Program-made: the position numbers and the translations under genes
Notes under the pieces: model-generated
Database searches by the model: none
What the model saw: the letters and a program-made list of their open reading frames with translations, nothing else
What the model was told of the DNA's origin: nothing
Source of the DNA: Phycisphaerales bacterium
GTDB lineage: Bacteria; Planctomycetota; Phycisphaerae; Sedimentisphaerales; Anaerobacaceae
Assembly: GCA_011057845.1 (NCBI GenBank)
Contig: DSDB01000407.1
Span: 1 to 45,043 of the forward strand
Reading direction: 5' to 3'
DNA length: 45,043 nucleotides
Shown here: one piece after another, positions 23,465 through 36,470 of the stretch
Position numbering within the stretch: the first letter of the stretch is position 1
Layout of the letters: every line of letters begins with the position of its first letter

Positions 23465-23938
23465 CTACCATGCGAAGTGGGCAAACGCCTTATTCGCCTC
23501 GGCCATCCTGTGGATGTTCTCGCGAGTCGTCATGGCGCCGCCCTGCTCGTTATAGGCGTCCATCAGCTCAGCCGCCAGACGCTGGGCCATGGGCTTGCCC
23601 TTCTTGCCCCTGGCCGAGGCCAGAATCCATCGAAACGCCAGCGACTGCTGCCGTTTCGGGCTCACCTGCATGGGCACCTGATAACTGGCGCCGCCGACTC
23701 GCTTGCTGCGAACCTCAATCATCGGCTTGGTGTTGTTGATGGCCTTCTCGAAGACCTCCAGCGGGGCCACATCCTTGACCTTCTTCTCAATGATGTCCAT
23801 AGCCTCGTAGAACACCGCCTGAGCAGTGTTTTTCTTGCCGTCCTGCATCAGACAATTGATGAATTTGGCCACGAGCTTGCTGTTGAACTTCGGGTCGGGC
23901 TTCAACTGCTGACTCGAAGCGGTGAATTTCTTAGCCAT
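23465..23938 (-). CDS. rpsG: 30S ribosomal protein S7
   Basis: Primary binder of the 16S 3' major domain and str-operon repressor in E. coli. The 157 residues contain K-F-N-S-K-L-V-A-K-F-I-N-C-L-M-Q-D-G-K-K, V-E-V-R-S-K-R-V-G-G-A-S-Y-Q-V-P-like block (here I-E-V-R-S-K-R-V-G-G-A-S-Y), A-L-A-F-R-W-I-like (S-L-A-F-R-W-I) and the C-terminal H-R-M-A-E-A-N-K-A-F-A-H-F. AGGA lies 7 nt before ATG. It is 41 nt after rpsL. Confidence 0.98.
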   Translation of the reverse strand: MAKKFTASSQQLKPDPKFNSKLVAKFINCLMQDGKKNTAQAVFYEAMDIIEKKVKDVAPLEVFEKAINNTKPMIEVRSKRVGGASYQVPMQVSPKRQQSLAFRWILASARGKKGKPMAQRLAAELMDAYNEQGGAMTTRENIHRMAEANKAFAHFAW

Positions 23939-23979
23939 TGTGTTTCCTGTGAAAAACCTTCACGGACCGTTCCGTGCTT

Positions 23980-24351
23980 CTACTTGGGCTTCTTGGCGCC
24001 GTATTTGCTCCTGCCCTGCTTGCGGCCGTTCACGCTGGCGCAATCGAGGACACCACGAACGATATGGTAGCGAACGCCAGGCAGGTCTCGGACTCGGCCC
24101 CCGCGGATGATGACCGTGCTATGCTCCTGCAGGTTGTGGTCGATACCCGGGATGTAGGCCGTCACCTCTTTGCCGTTGGTCAATCGCACACGCGCGATCT
24201 TCCGCAAGGCCGAGTTCGGCTTCTTGGGGGTCTGCGTCCTGACAATCAGGCACACACCGCGTTTCTGAGGCGAACCGCTGATATCCGAGACGCGCTTGCG
24301 GCCCTTCGATGACTTCCTCGGTTTTCTGACTAGTTGGTTAATCGTAGGCAT
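23980..24351 (-). CDS. rpsL: 30S ribosomal protein S12
   Basis: The decoding-centre protein and target of streptomycin resistance mutations. The 123 residues show M-P-T-I-N-Q-L-V-R-K-P-R, R-G-V-C-like (K-R-G-V-C), T-P-K-K-P-N-S-A-L-R-K-I-A-R-V-R-L with the streptomycin-region lysine, and G-G-R-V-R-D-L-P-G-V-R-Y-H, where the Asp is the residue methylthiolated by RimO. It is 33 nt after rpoC, so the rpoBC and str clusters are joined. Confidence 0.98.
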   Translation of the reverse strand: MPTINQLVRKPRKSSKGRKRVSDISGSPQKRGVCLIVRTQTPKKPNSALRKIARVRLTNGKEVTAYIPGIDHNLQEHSTVIIRGGRVRDLPGVRYHIVRGVLDCASVNGRKQGRSKYGAKKPK

Positions 24352-24384
24352 AGTCTGTTTCTCTGGCTGACATAGGTTCCTGGA

Positions 24385-28713
<4,329 letters not shown>

Positions 28714-28772
28714 GTGAGGTCGACTCCCAAAATGGTTGACAGATAGTTCGCCACGCCTTGACCCGCCAATGT

Positions 28773-31700
28773 CTACAGGATACCGCTTCCCAGACGTTTC
28801 TTTTCGAGCTGGATGTTGAGGCCCAGCCCGCGGATTTCGTTGCACAACACGTCAAAAGACAGCGGCGTGCCCGCTTCCAGAATGTTCTGGCCCCGGACCA
28901 TGGATTCGTAGATCTTCGTGCGGCCCTCGACGTCGTCGCTTTTGACCGTGAGCATCTCCTGCAACGCGTAGGCCGCGCCGTAGCCTTCCAGGGCCCAGAC
29001 TTCCATTTCGCCGAACCGCTGGCCGCCCGTTCTGGCCTTGCCGCCCAGCGGCTGCTGGGTAATCAGGCTGTACGGGCCGGTCGCGCGGGCGTGAATCTTG
29101 TCGTCGACCAGATGGTGCAGCTTCATCATGTAGATGTAGCCGATGGTCGCCCGCTGATCAAACGGACCGCCCGTTCGGCCGTCGTACAACTGGGTCTTGA
29201 GGGTCGACGGCACGTTGATGAAGAACTCGTCCTCGCGCGGCGCCTCGTTATCCCGTTTGACTTGCTCGGCGCGGGCCTTCATCTTCTCGTTGGCCTCCGC
29301 GATCAGTTGCACGATATCATCCTCGGTGGCGCCGTCGAATACGGGGGTGACGGCATGGAATCCGAGCACTTTGGCCACCCAGCCCAGGTGGGTCTCAAGG
29401 ATCTGCCCCACGTTCATACGGCTCGGAACGCCCAGCGGATTCAACAGGATGTCGAGCGGCGTGCCATCTTCGAGGAAGGGCATATCCTCGACCGGCATGA
29501 TCTTCGCGATGACGCCCTTGTTGCCGTGGCGCCCGGCCATCTTGTCGCCGATGGACAGTGTCCGCTTGATGGCCACGTACACCTTGACCATCTGAAGCAC
29601 GCCGCTGGGAAGCTCGTCGCCATGCTTGAGACGTTCGACCCGGCGTTTGCGCTCCTCCTGCAATTCCCTGATCTTGGGCCAGTACTTGTCCACGATCTTC
29701 TGCACGTCGTCCCTGGCGGCGGCCGGCTTGGCCCATTTGATGTCGAAGTTCTCGATCTGCTCGGAAACGACCTCGTCGTCCTCGCTGAACCCCGCCCGCT
29801 GGCGGGTCGAGGGATCGACAATGGTCACCTCGTGCTTGGCGTGGATCGCCTCAATCATCTGTCGGAACACGACGCATTGCTTGGCGCGCATCTCGTCTTC
29901 ATACGCCTTGATTTCGGCCTGGAGCGCCTTCTTCTCTTCGTCGGAGGCGGCTCCACGGCGTGTGAACCGCTCGGTCTTGATGACCACGCCCTCGTAGCCG
30001 CTGGGCAACTCCAGCGAGTCGTTCTTGACGTCTTCGCCGGCCCGGCCGAAGATCGCATGCAGCAGTTTCTCTTCCGGGGTCAGTTCCGTCTTGCTCTTGG
30101 GCACGACCTTGCCCACGAGGATATCCCCCGGACAAACCCGCGTGCCTTCCCGGACCACGCCGTATTCGTCGAGGTTGCGAAGGGCCTTCTCGCTGACGTT
30201 CGGGATGTCCCGTGTGAATTCCTCCTTGCCCAGACGGGTCTCGCGAACCTCGGCGGTGAACTCGTCGATGTGCAGGCTGGTAAAGCTGTCGTCCTTGCAC
30301 AGCCGTTCGCTGACGATGATCGCGTCCTCAAAGTTGAAGCCATCGAACGACACGAATCCGACCAGGACATTCATGCCCAGCGACAGCACGCCCTCCGTGG
30401 TGCCGCCGCCATCGGCGATGATCTGCCCCTTCTTGATTTTCTCGCCGAGCCTCACGATCGGCTTCTGGTTCAGACAGGTCCGCTCGTTGAGCCCGATGAA
30501 CTTGGCCAGCTCGTATTCGTCGGTGTGATTGATGACGATCCGGGTCGCGTCCACGGCCGTGACTGTGCCGGCGTTCTCGGCCCGCACGACCATGCTCGAG
30601 TTCCGGCCGACCACCTCTTCCATGCCCGTACCCACCAGGGGCGGCTTGGTCCGCAGCAACGGCACCGCCTGACGCTGCATGTTCGAGCCCATCAACGCGC
30701 GGTTGGCGTCGTCGTGCTCCACGAACGGTATCAACGCCGCCGAAATCCCGAGCGTCTGCTTTGTCGAAACGTCCACATACTGGACCTCTTCGCTGTCGGC
30801 CTCGTCCAGTTCGCCGTCCCGCATGACCAGAACGCGGCCCTTGTGAATCCGCTGCGTCTTCGGATCCGTGGTATTCGGCGCCGCAATGATCGCCCGCATA
30901 TCCTCATCGGCGCGGAGGTAGGCCACTTTGTCCGTCACCTGGCCGTTCTTGACCACCAGATACGGCGTCAGCAGGAACCCGTACTCATCGACCGTCGCGA
31001 AGATGGCCAGAGACGAAATCAAGCCGATGTTCGTGCCCTCCGGGGTCTCGATCGGGCAGATACGGCCGTAGTGGCTGATGTGCACATCCCGGACCTCAAA
31101 CCCGGCACGCCGACGGTTCAGGCCGCCCGGACCCAGCGCCGACAGACGCCGTTCATGCGTCAACTGGCTCAGGGCGTTCGTCTGGTCCACAACCTGGCTC
31201 AATTCACCGCGGCCGAAGAAGTAGTTGATGCTGCTGGAGACGCTCTTGGAGTTGATCAGGTCCGCCACACGCAGGGGCTCGTCGGTCTCCTTGCGCATGC
31301 TCATGCGTTCCTGAACGGTCTTGCGGAGCTTGAGCAGGCCCTTGCGGATCTCGTCGGCCGCCAGTTCGTCGATCGTCCGAAGACGACGATTGCCCAGGTG
31401 GTCGATATCGTCAACCTCGCCTTCATTGTTCCGCAGACCGATGATATAACGCATCGTGTTGAGGAAGTCCTCGGGACGAAGCGTCATCTCGTTCTCGTCA
31501 ACCTGCTGATTGAGCTTGCGGTTGAGCCGGAAGCGGCCCACCATGCCCAGGCGATACCGGTTCGGATCAAAGAACTTCTCGTGGAAGAACAGCTCGGCCT
31601 TCTCCTGGTTGGGCGGATTGCCCGGCCGTAGCCGCATGTAGAACTTCAGCAGTGCCTGCTCGTGGCTTTCACAGTCGTCTTCCGCCAGCGTGTTCAGGAT

Positions 31701-32531
31701 GATGGCGTCGCGGACCTCCTCAATGACCTCGAGGCTCTTGATGCCGCTCTGCTGGATGACCGACACGCGGTCGGCGATCTGGCCGCCGGACTTGACGATG
31801 ATCTCGCCGGTTTCCGTATCCACCACCGGACCGACCGCCCACATCGTCGGCGTCAGTTTCGAGACCGGCACCGTTTGGGTCGGGTAAAACAGCCGCATGA
31901 TCGACTCGGTCGTTCCATAGTCGGCGGAAATCGCCCGCAGGAAGATGGTCGACGGTATCTTGCTCGACTGGTCGATCTTGACGATCAGAACATCCTTATG
32001 GGTTACGCTGATCTCGATCCAGCTTCCGCGCTGGGGAATCACGCGCCCGCCGTGCAGCACGCGGTCGCCTTCCTTGCTTTCGATCAGGAAATCGACGCCC
32101 GGGCTGCGGTGCAACTGGCTGACAATCACGCGAATGGCGCCGTTGATGATGAACTCCCCGCCGCCGATCATCACCGGCATTTCACCGATGTAGATGCCCT
32201 GTTCGGCGATATCGTCGCCTTCCTGGCTGCGGAGCCGGCAGTGAATCTTCAGCGGATAGCCGTACGTCAACCGCAACTGGCGGCACTCCATCGGCGTGTA
32301 GTGCGGACGCTCCAGTTCATAGTAGAGGTATTCCATGACGAGCTTCTTGTTGTAGCTCTCAATCGGGAATATCTCGCGGAACAGCGATTCCAGACCCTGG
32401 TCCTTGCGGCGCGTCGGCGGCACCTCGCGCTGGAGGAAGCGGTCATACCCCTCGCGCTGGATAGCCACCAGGTTCGGAATCTCGACGGCATCCTTGACTC
32501 TGCCAAAATAGCGGACGTTTTCAAGACTCAT
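28773..32531 (-). CDS. rpoB: DNA-directed RNA polymerase beta subunit
   Basis: 1252 residues. Landmarks are M-S-L-E-N-V-R-Y-F-G-R-V, the rifampicin-pocket region F-F-G-R-G-E-L-S-Q-V-V-D-Q-T-N-A-L, H-E-R-R-L-S-A-L-G-P-G-G-L, then I-C-P-I-E-T-P-E-G-T-N-I-G-L-I, K-M-A-G-R-H-G-N-K-G-V-I, and the C-terminal clamp G-G-K-A-R-T-G-G-Q-R-F-G-E-M-E-V-W-A-L-E. In the rifampicin cluster the E. coli S-Q-F-M-D is S-Q-V-V-D here. The start at 32531 follows GGAG by 7 nt. It is 76 nt after rplL. Confidence 0.99.
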   Translation of the reverse strand: MSLENVRYFGRVKDAVEIPNLVAIQREGYDRFLQREVPPTRRKDQGLESLFREIFPIESYNKKLVMEYLYYELERPHYTPMECRQLRLTYGYPLKIHCRLRSQEGDDIAEQGIYIGEMPVMIGGGEFIINGAIRVIVSQLHRSPGVDFLIESKEGDRVLHGGRVIPQRGSWIEISVTHKDVLIVKIDQSSKIPSTIFLRAISADYGTTESIMRLFYPTQTVPVSKLTPTMWAVGPVVDTETGEIIVKSGGQIADRVSVIQQSGIKSLEVIEEVRDAIILNTLAEDDCESHEQALLKFYMRLRPGNPPNQEKAELFFHEKFFDPNRYRLGMVGRFRLNRKLNQQVDENEMTLRPEDFLNTMRYIIGLRNNEGEVDDIDHLGNRRLRTIDELAADEIRKGLLKLRKTVQERMSMRKETDEPLRVADLINSKSVSSSINYFFGRGELSQVVDQTNALSQLTHERRLSALGPGGLNRRRAGFEVRDVHISHYGRICPIETPEGTNIGLISSLAIFATVDEYGFLLTPYLVVKNGQVTDKVAYLRADEDMRAIIAAPNTTDPKTQRIHKGRVLVMRDGELDEADSEEVQYVDVSTKQTLGISAALIPFVEHDDANRALMGSNMQRQAVPLLRTKPPLVGTGMEEVVGRNSSMVVRAENAGTVTAVDATRIVINHTDEYELAKFIGLNERTCLNQKPIVRLGEKIKKGQIIADGGGTTEGVLSLGMNVLVGFVSFDGFNFEDAIIVSERLCKDDSFTSLHIDEFTAEVRETRLGKEEFTRDIPNVSEKALRNLDEYGVVREGTRVCPGDILVGKVVPKSKTELTPEEKLLHAIFGRAGEDVKNDSLELPSGYEGVVIKTERFTRRGAASDEEKKALQAEIKAYEDEMRAKQCVVFRQMIEAIHAKHEVTIVDPSTRQRAGFSEDDEVVSEQIENFDIKWAKPAAARDDVQKIVDKYWPKIRELQEERKRRVERLKHGDELPSGVLQMVKVYVAIKRTLSIGDKMAGRHGNKGVIAKIMPVEDMPFLEDGTPLDILLNPLGVPSRMNVGQILETHLGWVAKVLGFHAVTPVFDGATEDDIVQLIAEANEKMKARAEQVKRDNEAPREDEFFINVPSTLKTQLYDGRTGGPFDQRATIGYIYMMKLHHLVDDKIHARATGPYSLITQQPLGGKARTGGQRFGEMEVWALEGYGAAYALQEMLTVKSDDVEGRTKIYESMVRGQNILEAGTPLSFDVLCNEIRGLGLNIQLEKKRLGSGIL

Positions 32532-32607
32532 CTGATGCTCCAAAGTTCATGAAAGCCCCGGTTTCGCCCGATCGCACGGTGCTGACGGCCTTCGTCACGA
32601 ACACGGC

Positions 32608-33036
32608 TCAGGCGATCTCCACGGTGGCCCCGGCTTCTTCGAGCTGCTTGCGGGCCGCCTCGGCCTCTTCCTTGCTGACGCCCGTCTTGACCGGCTTCGG
32701 CACGCCATCCACCAGGTCCTTGGCCTCCTTGAGGCCCAGACCCGTCAGGGCCCGCACTTCCTTGATGACCTGGATCTTCTTGTCGCCGAAACCCTTGAGA
32801 ATGACATCGAAGATGGTCTTCTCCACGGCCTCCTCGGCCGCGGCGCCGGCTCCGGCCGCCGGACCGGCCACCATGACGGCTCCGCTGGCCGGCTTAATGC
32901 CGTGCACCTGCTCGAGGTAGTCGCCAAGCTCCTTGGCCTGCATCAGGGTCAGCGCGACGATCTTATCGCCGATTTCCGCGATGGCGGCGCTCCAGTTCTT
33001 GCCCGCGGCGCCTTCGGTTTTTTCTTCGTCTGACAT
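32608..33036 (-). CDS. rplL: 50S ribosomal protein L7/L12
   Basis: The stalk protein that recruits translational GTPases. Of 142 residues (about 120 is usual), the first dozen (M-S-D-E-E-K-T-E-G-A-A-G-K) form an extra acidic N-terminus. Then come the dimerisation domain, the Ala/Gly hinge G-P-A-A-G-A-G-A-A-A-E-E, and the C-terminal domain with I-Q-V-I-K-E-V-R-A-L-T-G-L-G-L-K-E-A-K in two blocks and V-D-G-V-P-K-P-V-K. ATG 33036 follows AAGGAG. Confidence 0.98.
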   Translation of the reverse strand: MSDEEKTEGAAGKNWSAAIAEIGDKIVALTLMQAKELGDYLEQVHGIKPASGAVMVAGPAAGAGAAAEEAVEKTIFDVILKGFGDKKIQVIKEVRALTGLGLKEAKDLVDGVPKPVKTGVSKEEAEAARKQLEEAGATVEIA

Positions 33037-33237
33037 GTTCCAATGACTCCTTCTGTCCAATGCCCTGCGGGTGCCGAAACTACGCCGTCTCGTTTAACCC
33101 TTACGGGACAGCCGCCAAGGCAATCTCATAATCCAAACTGATGTGTGCGACAGACCCATCCGGCCGAGCGGATCAATCCGCGTTTCCAACGCGCCCACGA
33201 TGCCGGCGATACCCGTCGCCCTTTGAAATATCCCTCG
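33037..33237 (-). other. Long rplJ-rplL intergenic leader
   Basis: 201 nt between rplJ and rplL, unusually long for this cluster, where neighbours are spaced about 50 nt. On the minus strand an ATG at about 33159 opens a 21-codon frame ending in TAA just before the rplL leader. It has no good Shine-Dalgarno. No clear promoter or terminator was seen. It could hold signals adjusting L12 dosage (L12 is needed in several copies per ribosome), but that is inference. Confidence 0.3.
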
Positions 33238-33768
33238 CTATGCTGCTTCTTTGTCGGCATCCGCCAGGGTCTTGACACAGCCGGCAATAACACCGCCCGG
33301 ACCGGCGATGGCCCCGGCCACGCGGGCGCCCGGAGACAGAATCCGCATGACCCCCTGGCCAAGTAATTCCGTCCGTGTCGGCATCTGCGCCAGCGATTCG
33401 GCCCCCTTCCCATCCAGGGCCGACCCATCCACATACGCGCCGCGAATCTCCAGGTTCTTAATCTTCTTGACCCAATCGCTCATTTCCTTGGCGATATCGA
33501 CGACGCTGTCGCCGCCGTAGGCCAGCGTGCAGGGCCCCTCGAACAACGCCCTGGCCGCATCCATACCCCGGTTGGCCAGCGCCTTGCGGAACAGCGAATT
33601 CCTGACCACCAGCAGCTTGATGCCTTTGGCCTTCAACTCACCCCGAAGGCGGTTGTTCTCGTTGCCCGACAGACCCTTGGTATTGACGATCAGAAAACTG
33701 TCGATCTGGTCATTGACGATCCGCTGCTCGAAGTCCTGTTGCAGCAGTTCTTTTACGAATTTGCTCAT
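33238..33768 (-). CDS. rplJ: 50S ribosomal protein L10
   Basis: The stalk base that anchors L12 dimers. The 176 residues include M-S-K-F-V-K-E-L, L-I-V-N-T-K-G-L-S-G-N-E-N-N-R-L-R, K-L-L-V-V-R-N-S-L-F-R-K-A-L, E-G-P-C-T-L-A-Y-G-G-D and the C-terminal helix. GTGG and AGG precede the ATG. Only 48 nt separate it from rplA, too short for an E. coli-style L10 leader. Confidence 0.97.
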   Translation of the reverse strand: MSKFVKELLQQDFEQRIVNDQIDSFLIVNTKGLSGNENNRLRGELKAKGIKLLVVRNSLFRKALANRGMDAARALFEGPCTLAYGGDSVVDIAKEMSDWVKKIKNLEIRGAYVDGSALDGKGAESLAQMPTRTELLGQGVMRILSPGARVAGAIAGPGGVIAGCVKTLADADKEAA

Positions 33769-33816
33769 GGTCCACCTGGTTCCTGAATAGGCCGGCCAAA
33801 CCGCCGGATCCGCTTT

Positions 33817-34494
33817 CTACACACTGACCGCGACGCTGGGGCTCATCGTCGCGCAGATACACACTTTCTTCAGATAGGTGCCCTTGGACGCACTGGGCTT
33901 GACCGCCTTGATATGCGAGACCAGCGCCTCGATATTCTCGACCAGCTTCCTGGCGTCGAAGCTCTGCTTGCCCACGACCACGTGCACGTTGCCGCCGGCG
34001 TCGTTGCGAAACTCGACCTTGCCGGCGGCGAACTCCGCCACGGCGGTCTTGACGTCCGACGTAACCGTTCCGTTCTTGGGCGACGGCATCTTGCCCTGCG
34101 GACCCAGCACCCGGCCGAGCTTGCCGGCCTTGCCCATGACCTTCGGCGAGGCAATCGCCACATCGAAGTCCATCCAGCCGTCCAGCACCTTCTGGATCAA
34201 CGCGTCGCAGCCGGCGTCAATCGCTCCGGCCTTCTTCACCGCCTCGGCTTCCGTCTCGTCGCAGAACGCAATCACCTTCTTCTGCTTGCCGATCCCGTGA
34301 GGCAGCGACAGAGAACCCCGCACAAGCTGGTCGGCATGCTTGGGATCGATGCCAAGCTGCATTACGCATTCGACCGTCTGATCGAATTTCGCCGATGTGA
34401 ACGACTTGATCTTCGCCACGGCTTCCACAAGCGGCAGCGGTTCTTTGTTCGTCTGCTCGGCTTGCTTGCTGTATCTCTTGCTTCTGAGTTTCAT
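33817..34494 (-). CDS. rplA: 50S ribosomal protein L1
   Basis: The L1 stalk protein that assists release of E-site tRNA. The 225 residues contain K-F-D-Q-T-V-E-C-V-M-Q-L-G-I-D, Q-L-V-R-G-S-L-S-L-P-H-G-I-G-K, M-G-K-A-G-K-L-G-R-V-L-G-P-Q-G-K-M-P and the C-terminal K-G-T-Y-L-K-K-V-C. Domain order is normal. It lies 52 nt after rplK. Confidence 0.98.
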   Translation of the reverse strand: MKLRSKRYSKQAEQTNKEPLPLVEAVAKIKSFTSAKFDQTVECVMQLGIDPKHADQLVRGSLSLPHGIGKQKKVIAFCDETEAEAVKKAGAIDAGCDALIQKVLDGWMDFDVAIASPKVMGKAGKLGRVLGPQGKMPSPKNGTVTSDVKTAVAEFAAGKVEFRNDAGGNVHVVVGKQSFDARKLVENIEALVSHIKAVKPSASKGTYLKKVCICATMSPSVAVSV

Positions 34495-34546
34495 TGGCGT
34501 ATCTCTTGAAAAAGAACGACCGCCCTGTGGGCGGGGCCCTGTGCTG

Positions 34547-34972
34547 TTATCCTTCCACTTTGATGCCCATACTCCGGGCCGTGCCCTCGATCACCTTCAC
34601 GGCGGTGTCGATGTCAAAGGCGTTGAGGTCCTGCATCTTGGTCTGGGCGATCTGGCGCACCTGTTCGGCCGTCACCGTGCCGACCGTCTCCTTGCTGGCG
34701 TTGCCACTGCCCTTGGCCAAGCCCGCCGCCTTCTTGAGCAGCACCGCCGCCGGAGAACTCTTGACCTCAAACGAAAAACTCCTGTCCGAATAGACCGTCA
34801 GCACCACCGGGACCACCATGCCGGCCAATTCCTTCGTCCGTTCGTTGAACTGAGAAACGAACTGGCCGATGTTCACGCCGTGCTGACCCAGCGCCGGACC
34901 GATGGGCGGGGCAGGCGTCGCCTGTCCGCCCGGAGCCTGCAGCTTGATCTGAACCGTCACTTCCTTAGCCAC
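34547..34972 (-). CDS. rplK: 50S ribosomal protein L11
   Basis: L11 forms the GTPase-associated centre with 23S helices 43-44. The 141 residues show K-L-Q-A-P-G-G-Q-A-T-P-A-P-P-I-G-P-A-L-G in adjacent blocks (thiostrepton-binding N-domain), G-Q-F-V-S-Q-F-N-E-R-T, and C-terminal V-K-V-I-E-G-T-A-R-S-M-G-I. The start is GTG at 34972 with GAGG about 8 nt upstream. Confidence 0.98.
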   Translation of the reverse strand: MAKEVTVQIKLQAPGGQATPAPPIGPALGQHGVNIGQFVSQFNERTKELAGMVVPVVLTVYSDRSFSFEVKSSPAAVLLKKAAGLAKGSGNASKETVGTVTAEQVRQIAQTKMQDLNAFDIDTAVKVIEGTARSMGIKVEG

Positions 34973-35028
34973 TGATTACACCTCGTACATTCAGGGAATC
35001 CCGCCGCGGTCGCCGCCGGCGGAAAAAC

Positions 35029-35571
35029 TCACACCTTCTCTATCTGCCAGTATTCGATATCCAGCGGCGTGCTCCTGCCGAAGATCGTCACAATCACTTT
35101 CACGATGCCGCGCTCCGCGTCAATCGAGTCCACGACGCCCTCAAAATTCTCGAACGCGCCTTCGCGAATCTTGATCATATCACCCTTCTTGAACTCCACC
35201 TTGATGCTCGGCGCTTCATCGGGCTTCTCGGCTTCCAGCAGCATCTTGGCCACGTCGGTGTCGCGCATCGGCGTCGGAATCCCTTCGGTGCCGATGAAAT
35301 CCCCGACGCCGCCGGTGCCCTTGATCATGAACCACGCCTTTTCCGGCACGCGCCCGTCGGCCTCCGACTGCATTTCCATGAAGACATAGCCGGGGTACAG
35401 TTTGCGCTTGTGCACGGTCTGCTTGTTGCCGCGGATCCGCTTGATCTGCTCAACCGGAACCTCGATGCGCCCCACGATCTCGTGCAGACCCTCCTTCTCC
35501 ACCTTCTGCTGGAGGGCCTCCCTGACCTGGAGTTCCTTGTTCGCCGCGACTCGTAGAACATACCATTGCAT
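35029..35571 (-). CDS. nusG: Transcription termination/antitermination protein NusG
   Basis: An elongation factor that bridges RNA polymerase with Rho or S10. The 180 residues have the NGN domain M-Q-W-Y-V-L-R-V-A-A-N-K-E, K-L-Y-P-G-Y-V-F-M-E-M, then I-K-G-T-G-G-V-G-D-F-I-G, and a KOW domain K-K-G-D-M-I-K-I-R-E-G-A-F-E-N-F-E-G-V in two blocks. Length is normal. It is 59 nt after secE. Confidence 0.97.
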   Translation of the reverse strand: MQWYVLRVAANKELQVREALQQKVEKEGLHEIVGRIEVPVEQIKRIRGNKQTVHKRKLYPGYVFMEMQSEADGRVPEKAWFMIKGTGGVGDFIGTEGIPTPMRDTDVAKMLLEAEKPDEAPSIKVEFKKGDMIKIREGAFENFEGVVDSIDAERGIVKVIVTIFGRSTPLDIEYWQIEKV

Positions 35572-35630
35572 CGTCGTATCAGACCTCTCGCAACAGGCGT
35601 CTCAAAGGGTTGCAATCATCATGAAAACGG

Positions 35631-36017
35631 CTACGTCAGAATCGAACGGAAGATAACCTGGAAAATCACGTCGGTTATACCGATCAACCCCGCCATCAGC
35701 ACAACCACGACGATCACGATGATCGTCGAGACCGTGATCTCCTGACGGCTGGACCAACTGACTTTCTTCATCTCGCCCTCGGCGGCGATCATGAAATCCG
35801 CCACGGAGGCCTTGTTGACCAGCCAGAACAACAAAACGCACAAGGCCGCGAACAACCCCACCGGCACAAGAGCCTGAGCCCACAGGTTCAGATCCGTCGC
35901 CCGAAGCTGCGTGTTGTACAGCGTATAGCTGCCCAGACCCGCTATGATCGCGCCCGCGAAGGCGCTGCCCAGCCGGGTGTACTTGCCCTGCCCGCGTTTA
36001 TAAATGTCAAACGTCAT
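35631..36017 (-). CDS. secE: Protein translocase subunit SecE
   Basis: A clamp around SecY. The 128 residues appear to have three membrane helices at about 17-35, 48-69 and 96-122, and the conserved amphipathic stretch G-E-M-K-K-V-S-W-S-S-R-Q-E before the last. ATG 36017 (M-T-F-D-I-Y-K-R-G-Q) has AAGG upstream. The frame stays open back through the tRNA-Trp gene, which cannot be coding. It sits between tRNA-Trp and nusG, the standard place. Confidence 0.95.
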   Translation of the reverse strand: MTFDIYKRGQGKYTRLGSAFAGAIIAGLGSYTLYNTQLRATDLNLWAQALVPVGLFAALCVLLFWLVNKASVADFMIAAEGEMKKVSWSSRQEITVSTIIVIVVVVLMAGLIGITDVIFQVIFRSILT

Positions 36018-36082
36018 ACCGTGAACCTTAACCTTGACTTGCCGTCCGGATGATAGGTCGACCGTCGACCCAGCGGTCCAAA

Positions 36083-36156
36083 CAGGCCAGGAGGGAGTCG
36101 AACCCCCAACCTTCGGTTTTGGAGACCGACGCTCTGCCAAATTGAGCTACTGGCCT
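36083..36156 (-). tRNA. tRNA-Trp (CCA)
   Basis: A 74-nt cloverleaf. Acceptor AGGCCAG/CTGGCCT has seven perfect pairs, the D-arm is GCTC/GAGC, the anticodon stem TCGGT/ACCGA holds loop CTCCAAA (anticodon CCA, U33 normal), and the T-arm has TTCGACT. G73, the tryptophan discriminator, is present. The 3' CCA is not encoded. It is placed between rpmG and secE, common in bacteria. Confidence 0.97.
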
Positions 36157-36191
36157 ATGGCTCCATCGTATTGCGCCCGGCGGGCCCGCGT

Positions 36192-36359
36192 CTACTTGCG
36201 CCGTATCTTGTGCGTCGTATGTGTGCGCTCGGTCTTGCAGAACTTCTTGAGCGTGAACTTCGGCGTACCTTCGGCCACGCTGACCTCGGTCCTGTACTCG
36301 CGCCGCCCGCACTCGCTGCACTCGAGCGTTATGTATTCTCTTTTCGTTTTCTTGGCCAT
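36192..36359 (-). CDS. rpmG: 50S ribosomal protein L33 (partial zinc-site form)
   Basis: A 55-residue protein with M-A-K-K-T-K-R-E-Y-I-T-L-E-C-S-E-C-G-R-R, then F-T-L-K-K-F-C-K-T-E-R-T-H-T-T-H-K-I-R-R-K. The C+ form of L33 has two CxxC pairs. Here C14 and C17 remain, but the second pair keeps only C41; its partner is Glu/Arg. Length and flanks (tuf upstream, tRNA-Trp and secE downstream) fit L33. Confidence 0.96.
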   Translation of the reverse strand: MAKKTKREYITLECSECGRREYRTEVSVAEGTPKFTLKKFCKTERTHTTHKIRRK

Positions 36360-36376
36360 ATGAGAGACCGGTCCCT

Positions 36377-36411
36377 GCCGGACGGTCGCGGCGTTCGCCG
36401 CCGTGTCCGGC
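36377..36411 (-). other. Second hairpin of the tuf-rpmG spacer
   Basis: GCCGGAC/GTCCGGC forms a 7-bp outer stem, and an inner GCGGC/GCCGC stem closes a small loop. On the minus strand no T-run follows. It lies just upstream of rpmG. Confidence 0.5.
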
Positions 36412-36439
36412 CGCCGCCACGCATGTCCGATGCGACAAG

Positions 36440-36470
36440 CGTGGTCGCGACGGTATCCGCCGCGACCACG
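36440..36470 (-). other. Strong 14-bp hairpin of the tuf-rpmG spacer
   Basis: CGTGGTCGCGGCGG, a 3-nt ATA loop, then CCGTCGCGACCACG on the minus strand. It has 13 Watson-Crick pairs plus one G-U. On the plus strand the same position would be an A-C mismatch, which favours a role as minus-strand RNA. No T-run follows, so it is more likely a processing or stability element of the tuf transcript than a classical terminator. Confidence 0.6.

Noticed and set aside
28758..31631. Very long plus-strand open frame opposite rpoB
   Set aside because: Same artefact as for rpoC: antisense of a highly conserved gene.
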